Assembly (NCBI RefSeq): GCF_001949145.1
Contig: NW_019091532.1
Coordinates: 192,088 to 256,087, forward strand
Direction: 5' to 3'
Source of the DNA: Acanthaster planci
Lineage: Eukaryota; Echinodermata; Asteroidea; Valvatida; Acanthasteridae
DNA: 64,000 bases
Every line of letters starts with the position of its first letter. The first letter of the stretch is position 1. The notes beneath the pieces were generated by a model. The model was not told the origin of the DNA. It searched no databases and saw only the letters and a program-made list of their open reading frames with translations. Below, one piece after another: positions 50,011 through 64,000 of this stretch. The position numbers were made by a program, and so were the translations under genes.

Positions 50011-53000
50011 GGTCCGTGATCCACCACACTCCACTCTGCTCATTCAGAATGGGATCAAGGCCACTCGAAAATTACATGTTGGGGTACATGTACCTATACA
50101 AAATGCACATGTGCACAATGCCATTACCAGTGGGAGATAACCAGAATTATACACATGTATAACACCGCATTCTTCTCGGCATACCTCAACAGAATGTGTT
50201 TTTGTAGCATTCAAATGCTTGGGCTGGATCACACAGGCTCCATTGGTATGCCTGGAATTCCCTTCATTTAGCGATGGCTTCCCCAAAATAAAACAATTAT
50301 GCAGCCGACAATGTTCACATTTAATTTGAGACATTAAAATAATGTACAGACGACATACCAAAATGGCATGTGTGCACATACATGTACACGTACAGTGCGC
50401 ACTACGCATTTTTGTCTCCATAGCCAGAAATGGCTTCTAATTAGGAGTTCACATTCCTGGGATTCGTGTTGTTTTGTTTTTTCCTTTTTTTTCCAGAGGG
50501 CCTTGGCTCCCCCCCCCCCAGGAAAACAAACTCCCTTCTAAAAGTAGTCCCTGGTCAATGCTGGCTGCACGTCGACTGTAGGTATTTTAAAAAACCTTCA
50601 ACTCTGGTTCCCCAAAGTCAACCGCAGAAATTCCTGCCTCAACTCTCTCCGACGCAGCCCAAGCAGTTCCCGGGGAGCTCACAAAATCGGCCAAATTTTC
50701 AGATTCCAACCCCCAAGTACATGTGTACATGCACATGTACCCTCCTGCATGTACTACAGTAGTGATTAATGTTCCACTGACAGGCTAACACATACGTGCC
50801 AATATGCATGTGTGCCCGTACAGTGTATGTATTAAATGATCCACTCTGGAGAGAGAAAAAAGGAAGTTGTGTCCATTTCTACCCAAGAAAGGTAAACTGA
50901 AAAACTAATAAATCCTGAGAGAAAAGACCGCAAAAAGCCATCTGTAGAGTAAACAGGAGATGGTGAGTTTGAATGGTGATGTACATGTTTACGTGAACAG
51001 GTTTAAGCATCAAAGGATTATATAAACTTCCGAAACCCGTAAAACATTTCGGGCCCTTCTCTCTGCACAAGTAAAACTTTACACTCCCTTAGTGTTGTAA
51101 ATACAAAATATTATAAAAGCACTTCCCTCGCATAGTAGTTATTCTGAAATGTTACTTAGGTGACGACACTGACTGACTGGCTGTCTGACGACATACTGAC
51201 AAGCTAAACAAGACAAGAGGCTTCCATATTTTTGGTGGTACCTATCCCCCCCCTTCCTCAAGAAATTGAGAAAATAACAGACCACAAATTTGTTCTGAAA
51301 ATTGTTTTAAGATGAAGAAGGAAATTGAACCAGCATTCCATCAACTGAGAAAACCAGCCCTATGATGGCAGTTCTTCCAATGCATCGATATCTTTGTTCG
51401 GGGGGAGCTACGGTAGAGGCAGTCAGAAGACGCCATTCGGCAACACTGTACCTTTCCTAGTAGGCACTTGCACTGTGTCTGAACAAGTACATTTACGCCC
51501 ATGTGATCACTGTTAGGCGGTCCGCAGTCACAAATGCTTGTGTGTGTCATTCCCAACCCCAGTCAGTTCATTTGGCAGTAATGAGCAAGTTTGGTTCTTT
51601 CAAAAAGGAAAGGTCATTCAAGAACAAAGCACACAAGCACGTCGGTGATGGCCGTACTGATAATGCCTCTTGTGTGCGTTGTGCAGTTCCTGAATGACCA
51701 TGGACTTATTTTCTTTTAACTGGCTCATTCTGGAGGACTACTGCCTTCTAGTGCACTGACCCCCACAAATGTACATGTGTATAGTGTAAACTTGTGCCCT
51801 GCAAAGGTAAGCCTGCAGTGGCTAATGGTGTCATCGTGTTTTGATGGTACTTAAAAAGGATTAATATTATTGAGCAGTTTAAACTCCAAAATCACCAATG
51901 AAAATAAAAGTCGACAAAAGTCATGTGGGCCTCAACCCTAACAGTCCTCAATCCTCCGTTTTCAATATGATTATACATACATGTACACCTTCGTAGGTTA
52001 GGATTAATGCATTTGTTCACATAAAGTACAGTGACATATACTGCACTGATGCCAATGTCCGATACAGAGAGCTGTGCTATGTACCTGAATGTATAATTTC
52101 ATACTGCAGACAATCTGTGTTTTCACCATTACAAGCTCAAAAGTTCTCCACATTCTCAGCGTAATGGGACATTTTACAGCACAACTGTTGTCTATGAACT
52201 CCAAAAGACGTTAGATACATTTGGACAAAACGATCTATTACTACGACATTCCGAACTAAACTGAAAGCATGCATGGAATGGCTCCTGTAGCACTTTCAAG
52301 CATTGTCACCGCTTGACCTATGACTGAATTGTCTGAACAATGGAAAGGAATGCAAGATAAGGCATTCCCTGGCAAAGGATTAAAAAAAGACACTCAAGTC
52401 TAAAGGTATGTACACTGTAACTGCACCAATCCCTAGTCACTTTAAAAAACTGAAGAATTTTAATGGCTCTGGAACCAGTCACTGGTGCAGTTTTTTTCGC
52501 AGGATTTTTTTTCAGAAATTCACATACATACATTTGGATCAAATTCATTTTCTTTCCTGGAGATGACAAAAATGAAACCGTACTAAAGTCTACATGTACA
52601 TGTCACTTTCCCAAAGGTTCCTTTGGTCTCAGTATCTTTTGGTGACAATGTACTTCAGGGAACCTGTTTTATGTTGCTAAACAGCTTTCATTCTTGTAAC
52701 CCAACACAACAGTTTATTCAACTGAATCTACCTTTCCTCATATTCAACAAATATTCTGGTAAAAAAATAACTTTCTGGAACTTTTCCCCAACTGAAACCA
52801 CTGAAATCAAGGTAGTTAGGTAGATTCATTTCTGCGAAGAACAACGTTCATCTTCTTTTTCTTTGAACAAAATAATCTCCCCCCAAAAATAAAACATCAC
52901 TCTCTCCCAACAAAATTAATCCTATTGTAATAGAATAGGATATTATGTATTTTGGGGTGACCCACGACCATAATGGAAAAACGGAGTCCCAAATGTCACT

Positions 53001-55181
53001 ATTATCAAATTCGTTGTAAAAGGCCCACCAATTTTTAAGTTGGTTACCCTTAAACCCAAAATGGCACTCTGCAAATACAATGTTCTGGTATCAAACTGCT
53101 TCAGAACCTTACCTTAAGTTTTAGGTTAACAATCAATCAAAACACAAGGGTAACAAAAAAAACGTAAAAACCACAGGATGACATTATCTCTCTTTTTAAG
53201 GTTTATGGCATAAATCAGGCCGTTTCGTACTTAGTGTGAAAGTGAACAGGATTCTGTGACACCAGATGTAATATTGGTGCTGCAAATTTGCAAAGGTTGA
53301 ACTCGTTTCAACTTGAGCGAAATTTGCATGCAGTTTCATTGTTTTTTCATCAAATCGGCTTCCCTTTCGCATTCGCATGACGTATGAACCGTCCTTTATT
53401 AGGCTTTGCGGCCCGGTATCAAACCATCCAGAAACACAATCTATACGTGTGCACAGAACAAGAGACGTCATTAGCCTCACAAAGAATGCAGCATCAACCT
53501 ACAAGCATCCAACACATTTTTTTCTTCCCTTTTCTAGCTTCATGCTGTGTAGCAGTGCGGAGGGAATACGTACTGTCCGTGCATGTTGAGGCCGCCATGC
53601 TAATTAGTGTAACAGCATTCTCCTGTATTTTTCTTCAGACTGCTGAGGAGGGGTTTTTTGGAGGGGGTTAACATTTGTACAAGATGAGACATCAGCTAGG
53701 CACATTTCTGAGAGGATCAGGAGATATTCAAGACAGTCTGCGGCAGTCGCTTGCCCTGTATGGGTCCCCGCAAAACCACTGACATGACTCACCAAAAAAC
53801 CATGCTTTAACCCTACACTATTATAATGCACCAGACAAGCTTTTATTAACCCAGTGATGTGTAAAACAGTGTAAAACCGTGCAACTCCCGTGCAACTCGG
53901 CTTCTAGGTGTGTTAAAGGGCTGGGGTGAAAATCCCCAATGCTAGAGTAGGGTTGGGCTTGCAACATTATCCATAACTAAATGGGGACAAGTGTAAACAG
54001 ATGCACTTACAATACAAACTGTTCCTTTTGACAGCAATTTACAGACATAGGCCCAGTACTGGGGTACATGTAGGATTAAGCTTCCTATTCCATAGATTTT
54101 CCACGTGTTGGGCTATTCCATGGACAAGTGGACATGGTTTAAAACAGAAACTAAAGTGAACCTTCAGAACTACATTATAGGCACCAAAACAACTTCCAAA
54201 AGACTTTCCATTCAGGGGGTATATGAACGAGATCCGACTTAGTTACATGTACTTTTCTCTTTGTCCACAAAGCCTGTTTACTGATAAAACTCATGGGTTT
54301 TGTTGGTCATTTGGGGCCATCATGGGCATCTTGTTTTAACGATAGAAGGTGATGCTGCTGTGACTTTTTGATTGCAATAGATTTTGAACCCTGTTTTCCT
54401 GCTTACTGTGACCAAGAGTATGTGACGTGATCGCACTTCACTGGATTACCTCCTACTTGTGGTCTTTTTTTTCACATCTATCCAAATTTCAATCAGTAAT
54501 TCGTTGTTGGTACACCGACACCAGAACCTACCTATACGGATGGAGTGAACCAGCGTTGGGATCACTGATCGAGATTCAGATCCATGTGAATAAACAGGCC
54601 GTTTGTAATTTAATTTGACATGTACGTCCAACACCAATAAATAAATAAATCTACAACAAATACAATGAATGTACAATGTATGTCTGAATCCTGTATAACA
54701 AATACATGTATTTTCTCTGCGAGTCACAATCAGACAAAACCATGTCTGGCCTTGAGACATATTAACAAGGGGCTGATGAAACTAAGCATACCAGTAGGAA
54801 ACAGATTACTCCAGGTCTTAGCACATCACAGTTTTTGTGATACCAAAAACGGCAAAATGGGTACACACAAAATAAGCTTTTCTCTGAGTACGTCCCACAC
54901 CATGGTGTTGAGTCAATAAATATAATGCTGGATGGATAATTACAGAAGGGTAACGTACAGAACATTTGTGAATTTCAGTGAAAACTTTACACCAAGTGCA
55001 CACCTGCATACATGTACATGTACATGTAGGCTCTATACTGTAATTCACTGCAAATTTTACGGCAAGAGTAACAAACAGGGCTACCGGTAAAATTATATAA
55101 AGATGCAGAAATAAGGAATACATTTGAAAATACATGTGTTCCATAGCACTTCTATTGAGCCCACGTGCACTGCGCTAGGCA

Positions 55182-55258
55182 TTAAAGGGCTAGTAAAATA
55201 AAACATTGTCATGGCTAGTAATGCACAGTTACTTTTTCTGCAGACAGAGCCCCTTTAA
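55182..55258. mobile_element. Tiny TTAA-flanked inverted repeat (piggyBac-like MITE?)
   Basis: TTAAAGGGCT at the left and AGCCCCTTTAA at the right form an inverted repeat bounded by TTAA on both sides, the target site of piggyBac-type elements. The element is only 77 bp including both TTAA. Confidence 0.4.
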
Positions 55259-58200
55259 TACAGACAACACACCTGCATGAAATCTGCCACATGTCCTTGA
55301 TACTATTACCAGGCCACTACCTGACTCAAACCCTTCCAACCTCACACATGCATGTATCAGGTGTTATCAGGCCAGCTAGGCAGGCTTCAATCAAAACAAA
55401 AACCCTGGGCTGTCCTAGCCAGTCAGCCAAACCAGCTCCATGCATGAAATCAGCTGACTGGCACAACATCAGAGAGTTTATGCCCCAATATTATGCTAAC
55501 AAACACCTGGCAGGAACTGCACTATTGTTAAGGAGGACTGTGGGGTGGACCTTGTTTGGAATGGGCAGTCTGGTCCAGGTAAACATCATCAGCTGTCCTG
55601 CATTGGAAACCCATGGCACAGTGCCAGGGATGGGAGTCTGGAATGGATAACGCTTTGTTGTGGCTGGGGCTTAGCTGGGGATGCCACCATCCAGGGCCTG
55701 CATGCATGACTTTGTCCTCCCTGCGCAGGCCACATGAGCGATTACATGTAGGGGGGGCTCGCATCAAGACACTGATCTGAACTCTCATAGGGTGCAGACA
55801 GACGGCACTTCTGTGTCTTGGACAACCAGGAAAGGTCAAAGTACACTGTACCTGATGAGGCGTAGGATGTCCTTAGGGACTGCTGCTGAATGGTTTTGAG
55901 GCCACTGTAAACTACTGTTCAAACGGAATTGATGTACCAATGACAAAAATCTAAAAGATGAAACAAGTGCGTCCCTGCAGTCGTCATGGTATTGTGTAGT
56001 GTAATGTACCAAGGCCACACAAGGGCATTGGCCCTTTTATGGTGTTGGTTGTGTGTCACAACAAATATTGCTCAGTAAATTTCAATGCCTGGAGAGAATA
56101 AAAAGCTCCAAACTACTTCACAAGGCTGGTATCCTGTTTTCACTAAGCACCTTTTTTCCGTGCTTAATAAATTTAAGTACCAAGGGGTTTTATGACAATA
56201 GCACATGACCTTCTGAAGCAACGATTCTAGCTGCCACCTCATGAAAAGTATGCACAATTGTATACTGGTACATGTTCTTGAATCAGGCAATTTCAGGAGA
56301 GGATAGTGACAGGGACTGACAGCTTGGGAAAAGGTCGTTTACTAACCAGATTTAGAGATCTACTTTTCGAAAGCCTTTTTGTAGTGTGACAAACTTTAAA
56401 ACATGTTTCATCAAAAAGATGGTAATTTATCAAACAAAATTGGCAAATTTGAATGCAGCATCCAGGCCACCACCCTCCTGCCAAGTTTGAGTCCCCGCCC
56501 AGAAACAACAGGAAAGTCTTCCTCAAATGGAGGGCGCGCAGACCAACAGTCTGCATTCTCCGTCACAGTGTGCCAGCATGATTACCTCTGCAAATCCTTG
56601 ATTGGTAGCACAAATATAAATATGTCATACATCAGTAGACATGAGAGGTTTTCATTTGCTGGAATAATAACCATGCCTGCACATGCAACTCCACGCATTA
56701 CCAATGTGCACCCCCCTGGGATGAATCATCAGTTACTGGTAGTGTACAGGAGGTTGTGCAATCAGGCCAGCTGAACATTTCAATGAGGAAGTCCTATGCA
56801 GCTCAGGGGGTGCACCGAATTCTGCCGGTAAGGGCAAGGGCAAAGAAATCCCCCTGCTCACTATGGTACACTGTCATGAATAAAATTATGCAAGGCTGCA
56901 CTCTTGGTACCCTCTTTCTTACAATATGCCAAAATGAGAAAAAAAAAGAGAAAACTTATGCAAAATCTCTTAGTTTCTTTGATAGACCTTGTATTTAACA
57001 CATCTGCAAAAGTCATCAATGCCACTTTAAAGGGAGGACAAAACTGACAGAGTGCGTGAAATTTTAGATTTGCCAAAGCAGGACACACACATGCTGTTGT
57101 TCACCATGTAAATTGACCTGTTGTGTATTCTAATGACATAAATTACCCATTCTTAAAGATGATTGACCTTATCCGTGTATTGTAAAAAGGTTAAACTGTA
57201 CATTTGCCTGGGCATTAGAGCTCTTTTTCCCTGGTTGTGGTTTCAAATTGGTGTCAGATGTACCCATGATAGGAGTCCTGAGCTGTTACATGACAAAATT
57301 CAAAGCAGGCTTGCTGGACACTGGACCAGCCACGATACTACCCTGATGAAACACTGCTGCAGAGTGGATTAATCTAATATCGACACTCTTCGTTACAAAA
57401 ACAACAGGCACGGCCGGAATTTGATACACACCAGGAAATAAAATGTGGCAAGTCACGGCAGATTGCGTGTTGGGGAGATGTGCATATTTCCCCATACCCA
57501 GCATATTTGGGTCCCTTTGGTCATTCATTCCAGGGGCAAACCAGTTTTGTATATGAATGGGTAAGACGAAACCATCCCCAGACCCCATCTTTCAAGAAGT
57601 GACTGTAATGCAATGTTGACTGCCACTTTCAAAGTCACTGTTGATATTATTAAGTGTGTCAATGCCTTGTGTGGTTTACAGTGAAGTATGTATGCAGGTC
57701 AGCAGACTACCGGGCATACCAGGTACACATGTATACAAGTGTAAATGTGCTGTAAAAAAAAAATTGGCATACCTCCCCTAAACAGTGTATCACTGCAGAG
57801 GAATACATGCCTTCAAGCTTTACTACAAACCATGATGACTGTAAAGCACGCACTTGGCAAAGATGATGTGAGTAAATTTCCATCAGCTCTCCTGCCATCG
57901 TACAAGTATGTTTCCATGCATTTTAAGGACTTTCAAAAAGTCATTCAAACAGACTGCAAACTGGATCCATGCAGTTTGTAAGATTCGAGTTCCACTTTCC
58001 AGACCTTCATGGTGAGGCTTGAGAACAATTTTGATTCAGTTTCCACCTGCAAGACCTCCATGCGCACGTGCTCATGCACAATATATGTATGTTTCGCCGG
58101 CCCCAAGCATTACAAGCGCGTAAAGCAGATCCCTTTTACTACATGTGCAAGTACATGTACAATGTACCTGCAGAAGCAATGAGTGGATTCTCACAGGCTG

Positions 58201-61200
58201 ATATTTATGTAACTCATGATGAAGAGGGCATTATTTGTGTGGCAGTGTGCACAGCACCCTGCCCTGGCCTCAGCTGATGTTGCGAACAATGTCACCAACA
58301 CCTAATGATTCACTGGGCGTTGCCATTAACTGGTGCATCACTTTTCTGAGGGGCCATTTATTAGATAACTTTGGGTTGTTTTTTTTTTAGGCAGAGCGCA
58401 ACGAACCCACAAAATCAGGGCAAGGCCCTTTTTTATCTCTGGTTTTCTCGCCCTTCACAGCCCTGCCACGGCACACTAGCCAGTGCCTGTTTTCTTTTTC
58501 TTGAGGTTGATTTAAATATCAATACTTTGGGTAGATAGACCAAATATATGGGTTAACTGTGGTCAAATTTGTAATGGACTCCTTCTCAGAGCCAGTTTCA
58601 TTTTTGTACCCCAGTGCAATGACACTAAAAAGAATCCTCACAACTCTGATGTGACCTACTTTTACCTTGCATTTTGTTTTCCAACTTCCATTTTCTTGCC
58701 AAGGAATCTATTGCAAAAATTAAAAATCTAACTTCCCCCCAGCATTCTCTGTCCCCCATCTTTTTTTTCCAACATTTCTGACGCAGCACATAACTTGCAA
58801 GAGCTCACCTGTCGGTGTTATTATTTACTTTGAATTTTGTGCCATTAACTGGGACTTCAAATGCATGCACGTATATTCCATACCTTATGTCCAATGCTTA
58901 ACCTTAAACCTAAATGTTGTCATCTGATTTATCCAATGTAAAATGGCATATTATGTAATATTGCTCAAGTTAATGGCCATGTGCTCAGTACTTAAGTAAT
59001 GTAAATCATGTTTGCTTATTGTAAAGAATGACAGCATTGAAATAAATGTTTCATGTTTCGTGTTCAAAGAGAGTGCAGCAAAACGTTTACCATTCAAACT
59101 GGTTCAACGTTTCCTGGTACCAGTAAGTACATGTACATGCACACCTACTGTTTATCTAATGCAAGTTAGAATTTCGTGGCATAAAATGTGCAACACTCTC
59201 ACTGATCACAGCATTCAAAATACCAGTTACGAGTAATGCACATTTCTGCATTTTTCCCACATGCAGAAATTGTTTTTTGACACTCTACTGGGTAAATTTG
59301 CTAATTTTAACAATTCCATTACATGTAGGTCCCTGCTACATGAACAAATCTTACAGGTTGATATCTAAGATGCATGTATAATTGCCAAAATGAGCTGCTA
59401 CGAGCCTGCGCATTGTAATTTGCAGGTTACCATGGCAAGAGCAGTTGCGAGCAATGCTCCAAACGGCGCGCAAGCCTGCTAGACAGTGATTAATTTGCTG
59501 AATCCAGGTCTCTCCTTAAACAAGAACATAAGGACACATGCACAAATCATGTGCATGCAGCCGCCTGCCGTGTTCTGCATATTTACGAGTGTGCACTGTA
59601 TGCAAGTCGAGTATGCATTCAAACTGTCATGTGCAGGGTACCGGGTAGAGTACATGTACATGTAAATGCAGTCAAGATGATAAATTCAGATGTCCTTCAA
59701 AGATCTGCAATATACATGTTAGTTACATGTACTAATACACCAGGGAGAGAACATGGGGATATCAATATATCTATCATACCGGTATATTATATATTAGAAA
59801 GCCCATGCAGGCAGCGGGTGCCTGTATTCATGAGCTGCAGGTCTGGTAGTGGTACAATGTGGTGCCAGGCCAAAGAAGGAAATGCTCAGCGATATGTAAA
59901 TGAGGACCGTTGTCAGCGCATGGTATTATTGGAGATCCAGGGTCGACCAGCTGGAAGCAGCCAGTGCCCAGGTACATGAAAATACCTGGGCTTGACTGTG
60001 CATATGTACAGGACATCAACTGCCTATGAATGTGCGTACTGTGCCGAGTGCAACTGTGTGCACTGCCGTCTTGAAGGGGGGGGGTGGGAGAAGGGGCTGA
60101 TGTGATTGGCAAATTAGCATTTCTTTTAACTCTAGGTGTCGACAAGCTACCACATACGATGTTGACCTAGACAAATCAATTGCAGCGCAAAATGTTCAGG
60201 TGCCAAGCATGCTGGAATCAGGACATTGTTTTAATGATGATTCAAAGCTGAACTCTACTTCCTTTGTGAAATTTACAAATGTTGCTGCACATGTATCCAT
60301 GTGCAGTATGTTGGTACATGTACGTGTTATTTACATTAATGAGTGCACAAAACAGGAAAGTCAGCTATGACCCTACATGTGCTGACCAATGTACTTGTAC
60401 ATGTACTGTTTTTCCCCCTAAAAATACCACAGACACATCCAAAAACAAAAGGGCGTCATGTATGAACATGTACATAAGGGAGCCATGTAATTTCAGAGCA
60501 ATGCACACGCACAAAACATACACAAACAACATGATTACACATGTCCATTATTTTGGCAGACTAGTCTAAACTTTCCCAGCGGTGCGCCACAAAATGCAAT
60601 GCAATTTTGAACCTTTTCTTCTATTCCGAGTTTCAAAGACCGGTATGTGTGCCAAATTAAAACTGCACGGCTGTTGGAGGCGCATTTTAACAGAGAAAAA
60701 GCTGAGTAAGTTACTGTAAATTACTTGGACATTTTGGTATGAATTCCAGCTGCTACACGTATACACAAAAAAATGTTTCTGGGTGGAAACGGCACGCATG
60801 TGGTATTCATTTCCTTCACTTCTTGACCTTTTTAAAATTGAACCATGAAAATGAACACCAAAGACCAATGCATTACACTTCACACTCCTGAGTTAACAGA
60901 AACGTACATGCACACATCAATTCATTTTAAGTAACAGAACACGGCACCCAACCAAAGTTCCCAGACAAGGGCATAAATGTTCACGTAACTTGTCAAACTT
61001 GTGGGTTAACACAGGTGTATCATATGGGTACATGTATACAAGTAAATCTGCAACTATAATGCCTTTCAAATAACTACATTCCCTCACTTGTACCATGCCA
61101 AAAGTTAAGAATTATTCTATAAAACAAATTTCTTATTGTGTCCGCACAGCACACTGTACTGCCACTTTCACAGGACAAGTCGTTTGCAAAGTGACAATTT

Positions 61201-63799
61201 TTGGGTGGATGGCTGCGCAGATTAGCTCCCCATGTACATGTATGACAACTCCAGGAAATTCTGTGCCGTTGCATAACATCTGATGCACATGTAGAGTATA
61301 CAGTGTCGGCAACTTTGAGCAGGCAATCAAAGCTTTTACAACCGTCCAGGTTTCATGAAGGTCATAAAACAGTTGTTGTATAAGCCTTACCTGCTATTTA
61401 GAAAATCTCTGTGAACAGGTTGTCTTCAGAATTTGAAGACAACCCTTATAGGAAAAACCTCTTTTTTTTTTACCTTGAATAATTAATCATTAGACTCTGT
61501 TTTCAGACAGGTGGTTTTGGAACTTTTAAAGCGAGCTTCAGATGTTAACCCTTCTCCCTGCAAAGGAACTGGATATTTACTAATTCTATCATACCACAAC
61601 TGGGTATCTGAATACGGATATTTGTCACAACTTGCATGGTACATGTACATGCACATGCAGTGTAAAATTGTCCTTTTGTGTAGTGCAGATGCACTGCAAT
61701 TACTTTCAACCCTGAATAAATTAAACAAATAAATTTTTTAAAAATTGCCTCTTTGATGACATCATTAGCTGTGCAAGCTAGAGACAACTGACTACAGTGT
61801 GTTTATGCCATGTATGTTCTAGAGCCGACTTAATGAGTGAAGAGCTTGCCAACAGGCTTCACCTAAGTTGTAATCTCAGACAAGCAAAAGTCCAGACATT
61901 CACACGTTTGATTGAAGTCGGAATACAGCGACACGTACTTCACATAAGAGGGTTAGCAAAATGCCTGGCTGATTTCCATTACGACTCTAACCAAAAGCAT
62001 TGCACTTACAATGCTGCAAAACATGTAACACTTGGAAGATGTGAGACCAAGGTTCATGCGAATGGGATGCATTATAGTAAGCAGACACTATGTACATTGA
62101 AGCCATTGAAAGAAAATGCAAATATGTAGTTAATATTTAATTTGAAACTGTACAAGTACAACTGTTACGGGGAAAAAAATCGAAGATTATGTTTCAGTAC
62201 AAGCCGGGGCATATTGAAAGTGATGTCGTGCACCTCTCAATTTGTAACTAAGGGCTCTTGCTCTGAATATTAAAGGAAAGGGCCAAACACAGTTCTAGAA
62301 CTACTTACATCTCACCTGGAACTTCCTTCAACCTGTTCACCACACACAACATTTTGTACTGTATCCTTGTAGAGAGAATGCTTTGTTCTTATGTACTACA
62401 ACACTCGGGTGTGAAATGCGGTATTCAAAATGCTCCCACTTGAACCAGAGTTACTTTCCTGGGTTGAAATTTGAAGTGAACCAATTGTCCCTTACATAAA
62501 ATACTTCAAATTCCGCCTTTTTGGGGTACTTTGTTGAGGGAAATCCTTGTGGAGACCTTTTCAACCAGTTGTTCTGGCTCTCCATGGATCTCAACAAAGC
62601 ATCGTATTTGAGCAAATTACTGTTTCTCATTACACACACCTGCAGACAAAAATCTGCTGCATTCCTACAATTATCTAGAACAGCAAGGTGTCTTGCTGGA
62701 AATCCTGCTTTGTTCAACATTAGAATTAAATATTCAATAGCACCTGCAGTGTGTCCAATCCAGAATTACACATATACAAAAAGGACCTTTTATTCTCCGC
62801 GGATCTTAGATGAGTTTCAACAGAAATATACGCATTGTTTGGGTCTTGTTGAGTTGAGCATGATTAGGAGTAGCCCTTGTAAATAATTTGAAACTTTCAA
62901 AATGGTTTTACAAGAAAACATGCTGAAGTTAAAACCTTGACCATATCTCTTCTTTTATGAGTAAAGGGCATCGATAGAAACATCATGTAGTCTCTATTTA
63001 TCTCTTTCATTCTCTGAAGAAGTCTTGTAATCAGACACTGAGTCGTTTTCAAAATGTTGCACATGTACCAGTCTTCTTTCCAATTCCAAATTACCCGAAT
63101 GAAAGACGTCATTCAACCATTGGAACATACATGTAGGATCATGGTCATGTGTTCAATGCAGAAGCAGTTATTAGTTTCCGACCAGTACCACAGTGACGGG
63201 TCGTTATACTCAGGGATGGGCATCTCATGGTCAAAATGAGAATGTATACAATCATTCTTGGGGTTTTTTTTCCCAGAGAACAGACAATGGAGACTTCTCC
63301 AGTATCTTGGTCCTGGCATGGGGCCAAGACTGTTAAGCTCTTAATGTTCAGGATGTCAATTTCACACCTTTCACCACTTGCCAAAGTGTAGTTGAGCCCT
63401 GAATATTGGACTACCTCCTTTTATGATAGGTGTACTTGGGCCTCCATGGTCCCACACGACCCAGGTCACAAGAAGCGACAATGGACAGTCTCATTTACCT
63501 TGTGAATTGGGCTAGCGCATCTACTTCAATTATCCCATCTACGACGGGGAGCCAGCCTAGGTTGTAAGATTTCACACCAGAAGTTCATTTATGATATTTA
63601 CGATGAAACCATAGAGCTGTGACATATTTTTTACAACCATCCTGCCCAAGGACATGAATACTTATTCCACACGTGGCATTTGCGTTATTGTGAACATGAG
63701 GAATTTGTGAAAGAAATTTCAGCTACCGCCATCAGGTCCAAGTGTGCAAAAAAATGCGTTGTTCAGTTTGCTACGGTAGGATTATTTTACAGTCGCTTC

Positions 63800-63925
63800 A
63801 CCCATTTTCCACTTGGTCCACAACCACTTGGCACATTTGCCGCTTTGCCCATTTACAACTTCGCACATTTGCCGCTTTGCACATTTACCACTCTCACTCA
63901 TTTGCCCACGTGCCACTTCGCCCTC
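63800..63925. repeat. 16-bp degenerate minisatellite
   Basis: Units such as CTTGGCACATTTGCCG, CTTTGCCCATTTACAA, CTTCGCACATTTGCCG and CTTTGCACATTTACCA follow each other for about six to seven copies, decaying at both ends. Confidence 0.75.
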
Positions 63926-64000
63926 GTGCCATTTCAAAACCCATGGCTTCTGTCAAAACTGAAGAGAGATAACAACACAGAAAACCATTTACCCAACCCC

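Larger units (their letters stand above)
46763..64000. other. 17-kb stretch without recognised genes (RAF 5' region or intergenic)
   Basis: The start-codon exon of RAF should lie upstream of 46762, but I could not recognise it. Candidate minus-strand donors such as 48606 (CCCAG|GTAAGC) and 58807 (CGACAG|GTGAGC) exist but have no convincing coding sequence in front of them. Longer open frames, for example 46921-47484 plus, resemble nothing I know. The stretch is AT-rich with many TACATGTA palindromes, a CpG-dense patch at 49.8-50.0 kb and small repeats listed separately. Confidence 0.5.

Noticed and set aside
49791-50027. Minus-strand open frame in the CpG patch as the RAF start exon
   Set aside because: No donor in the right phase follows its ATG codons, and the peptide does not resemble a RAF N-terminus.
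59551-59979. Plus-strand open frame of 142 codons
   Set aside because: Composition is dominated by ACATGTA-type simple sequence (VHVHV); nothing recognisable.

Overview
The window is animal nuclear DNA. All recognisable coding sequence is split by GT-AG introns, introns make up most of the length, and AT-rich introns carry short inverted-repeat transposon relics, a tRNA-type SINE relic and tandem repeats. Protein similarity, a single B-Raf-type RAF gene and the linkage of ITPR, SUMF1 and RAF fit an invertebrate deuterostome, such as an echinoderm, hemichordate or cephalochordate. The species cannot be fixed from sequence alone.

Three conserved genes can be reconstructed exon by exon, with every splice phase consistent. 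(1) 768-14320, minus strand: the first six coding exons (208 codons) of an inositol 1,4,5-trisphosphate receptor (ITPR). The gene continues past the left edge. (2) 17553-22330, plus strand: a complete eight-exon SUMF1 gene (389 codons) for the formylglycine-generating enzyme of the ER. (3) 26286-46762, minus strand: sixteen exons (764 codons) of a RAF serine/threonine kinase of B-Raf architecture, complete to the stop codon but lacking its first, start-codon exon.

ITPR and SUMF1 are head to head, with their start codons 3.2 kb apart. The human ITPR1-SUMF1 pair has the same divergent arrangement. The intervening stretch should hold their promoters and carries a strong CTCF-like motif 115 bp before the SUMF1 ATG. 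SUMF1 and RAF are tail to tail, with 4 kb between stop codons that presumably contains both 3' UTRs. The three genes act in unrelated processes (ER calcium release, sulfatase maturation, Ras-ERK signalling). Their proximity looks like old linkage, not a functional operon.

From 46.8 to 64 kb I find no convincing coding exon. This is either the long first intron and 5' flank of RAF or intergenic DNA. It holds a local CpG cluster near 49.8-50.0 kb, many TACATGTA-type palindromes, a small TTAA-flanked inverted repeat and a 16-bp minisatellite at the right end. Non-coding features elsewhere include at least four good inverted-repeat (MITE-like) elements, a hAT-like element with another foldback inside it, and a cluster of three different tandem repeats at 43.4-44.4 kb. 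I found no sign of a new multi-gene system. The most interesting points are the ITPR-SUMF1 divergent pair with its CTCF-like site, the SUMF1 protein ending in a CxxC motif, and the nested transposons.
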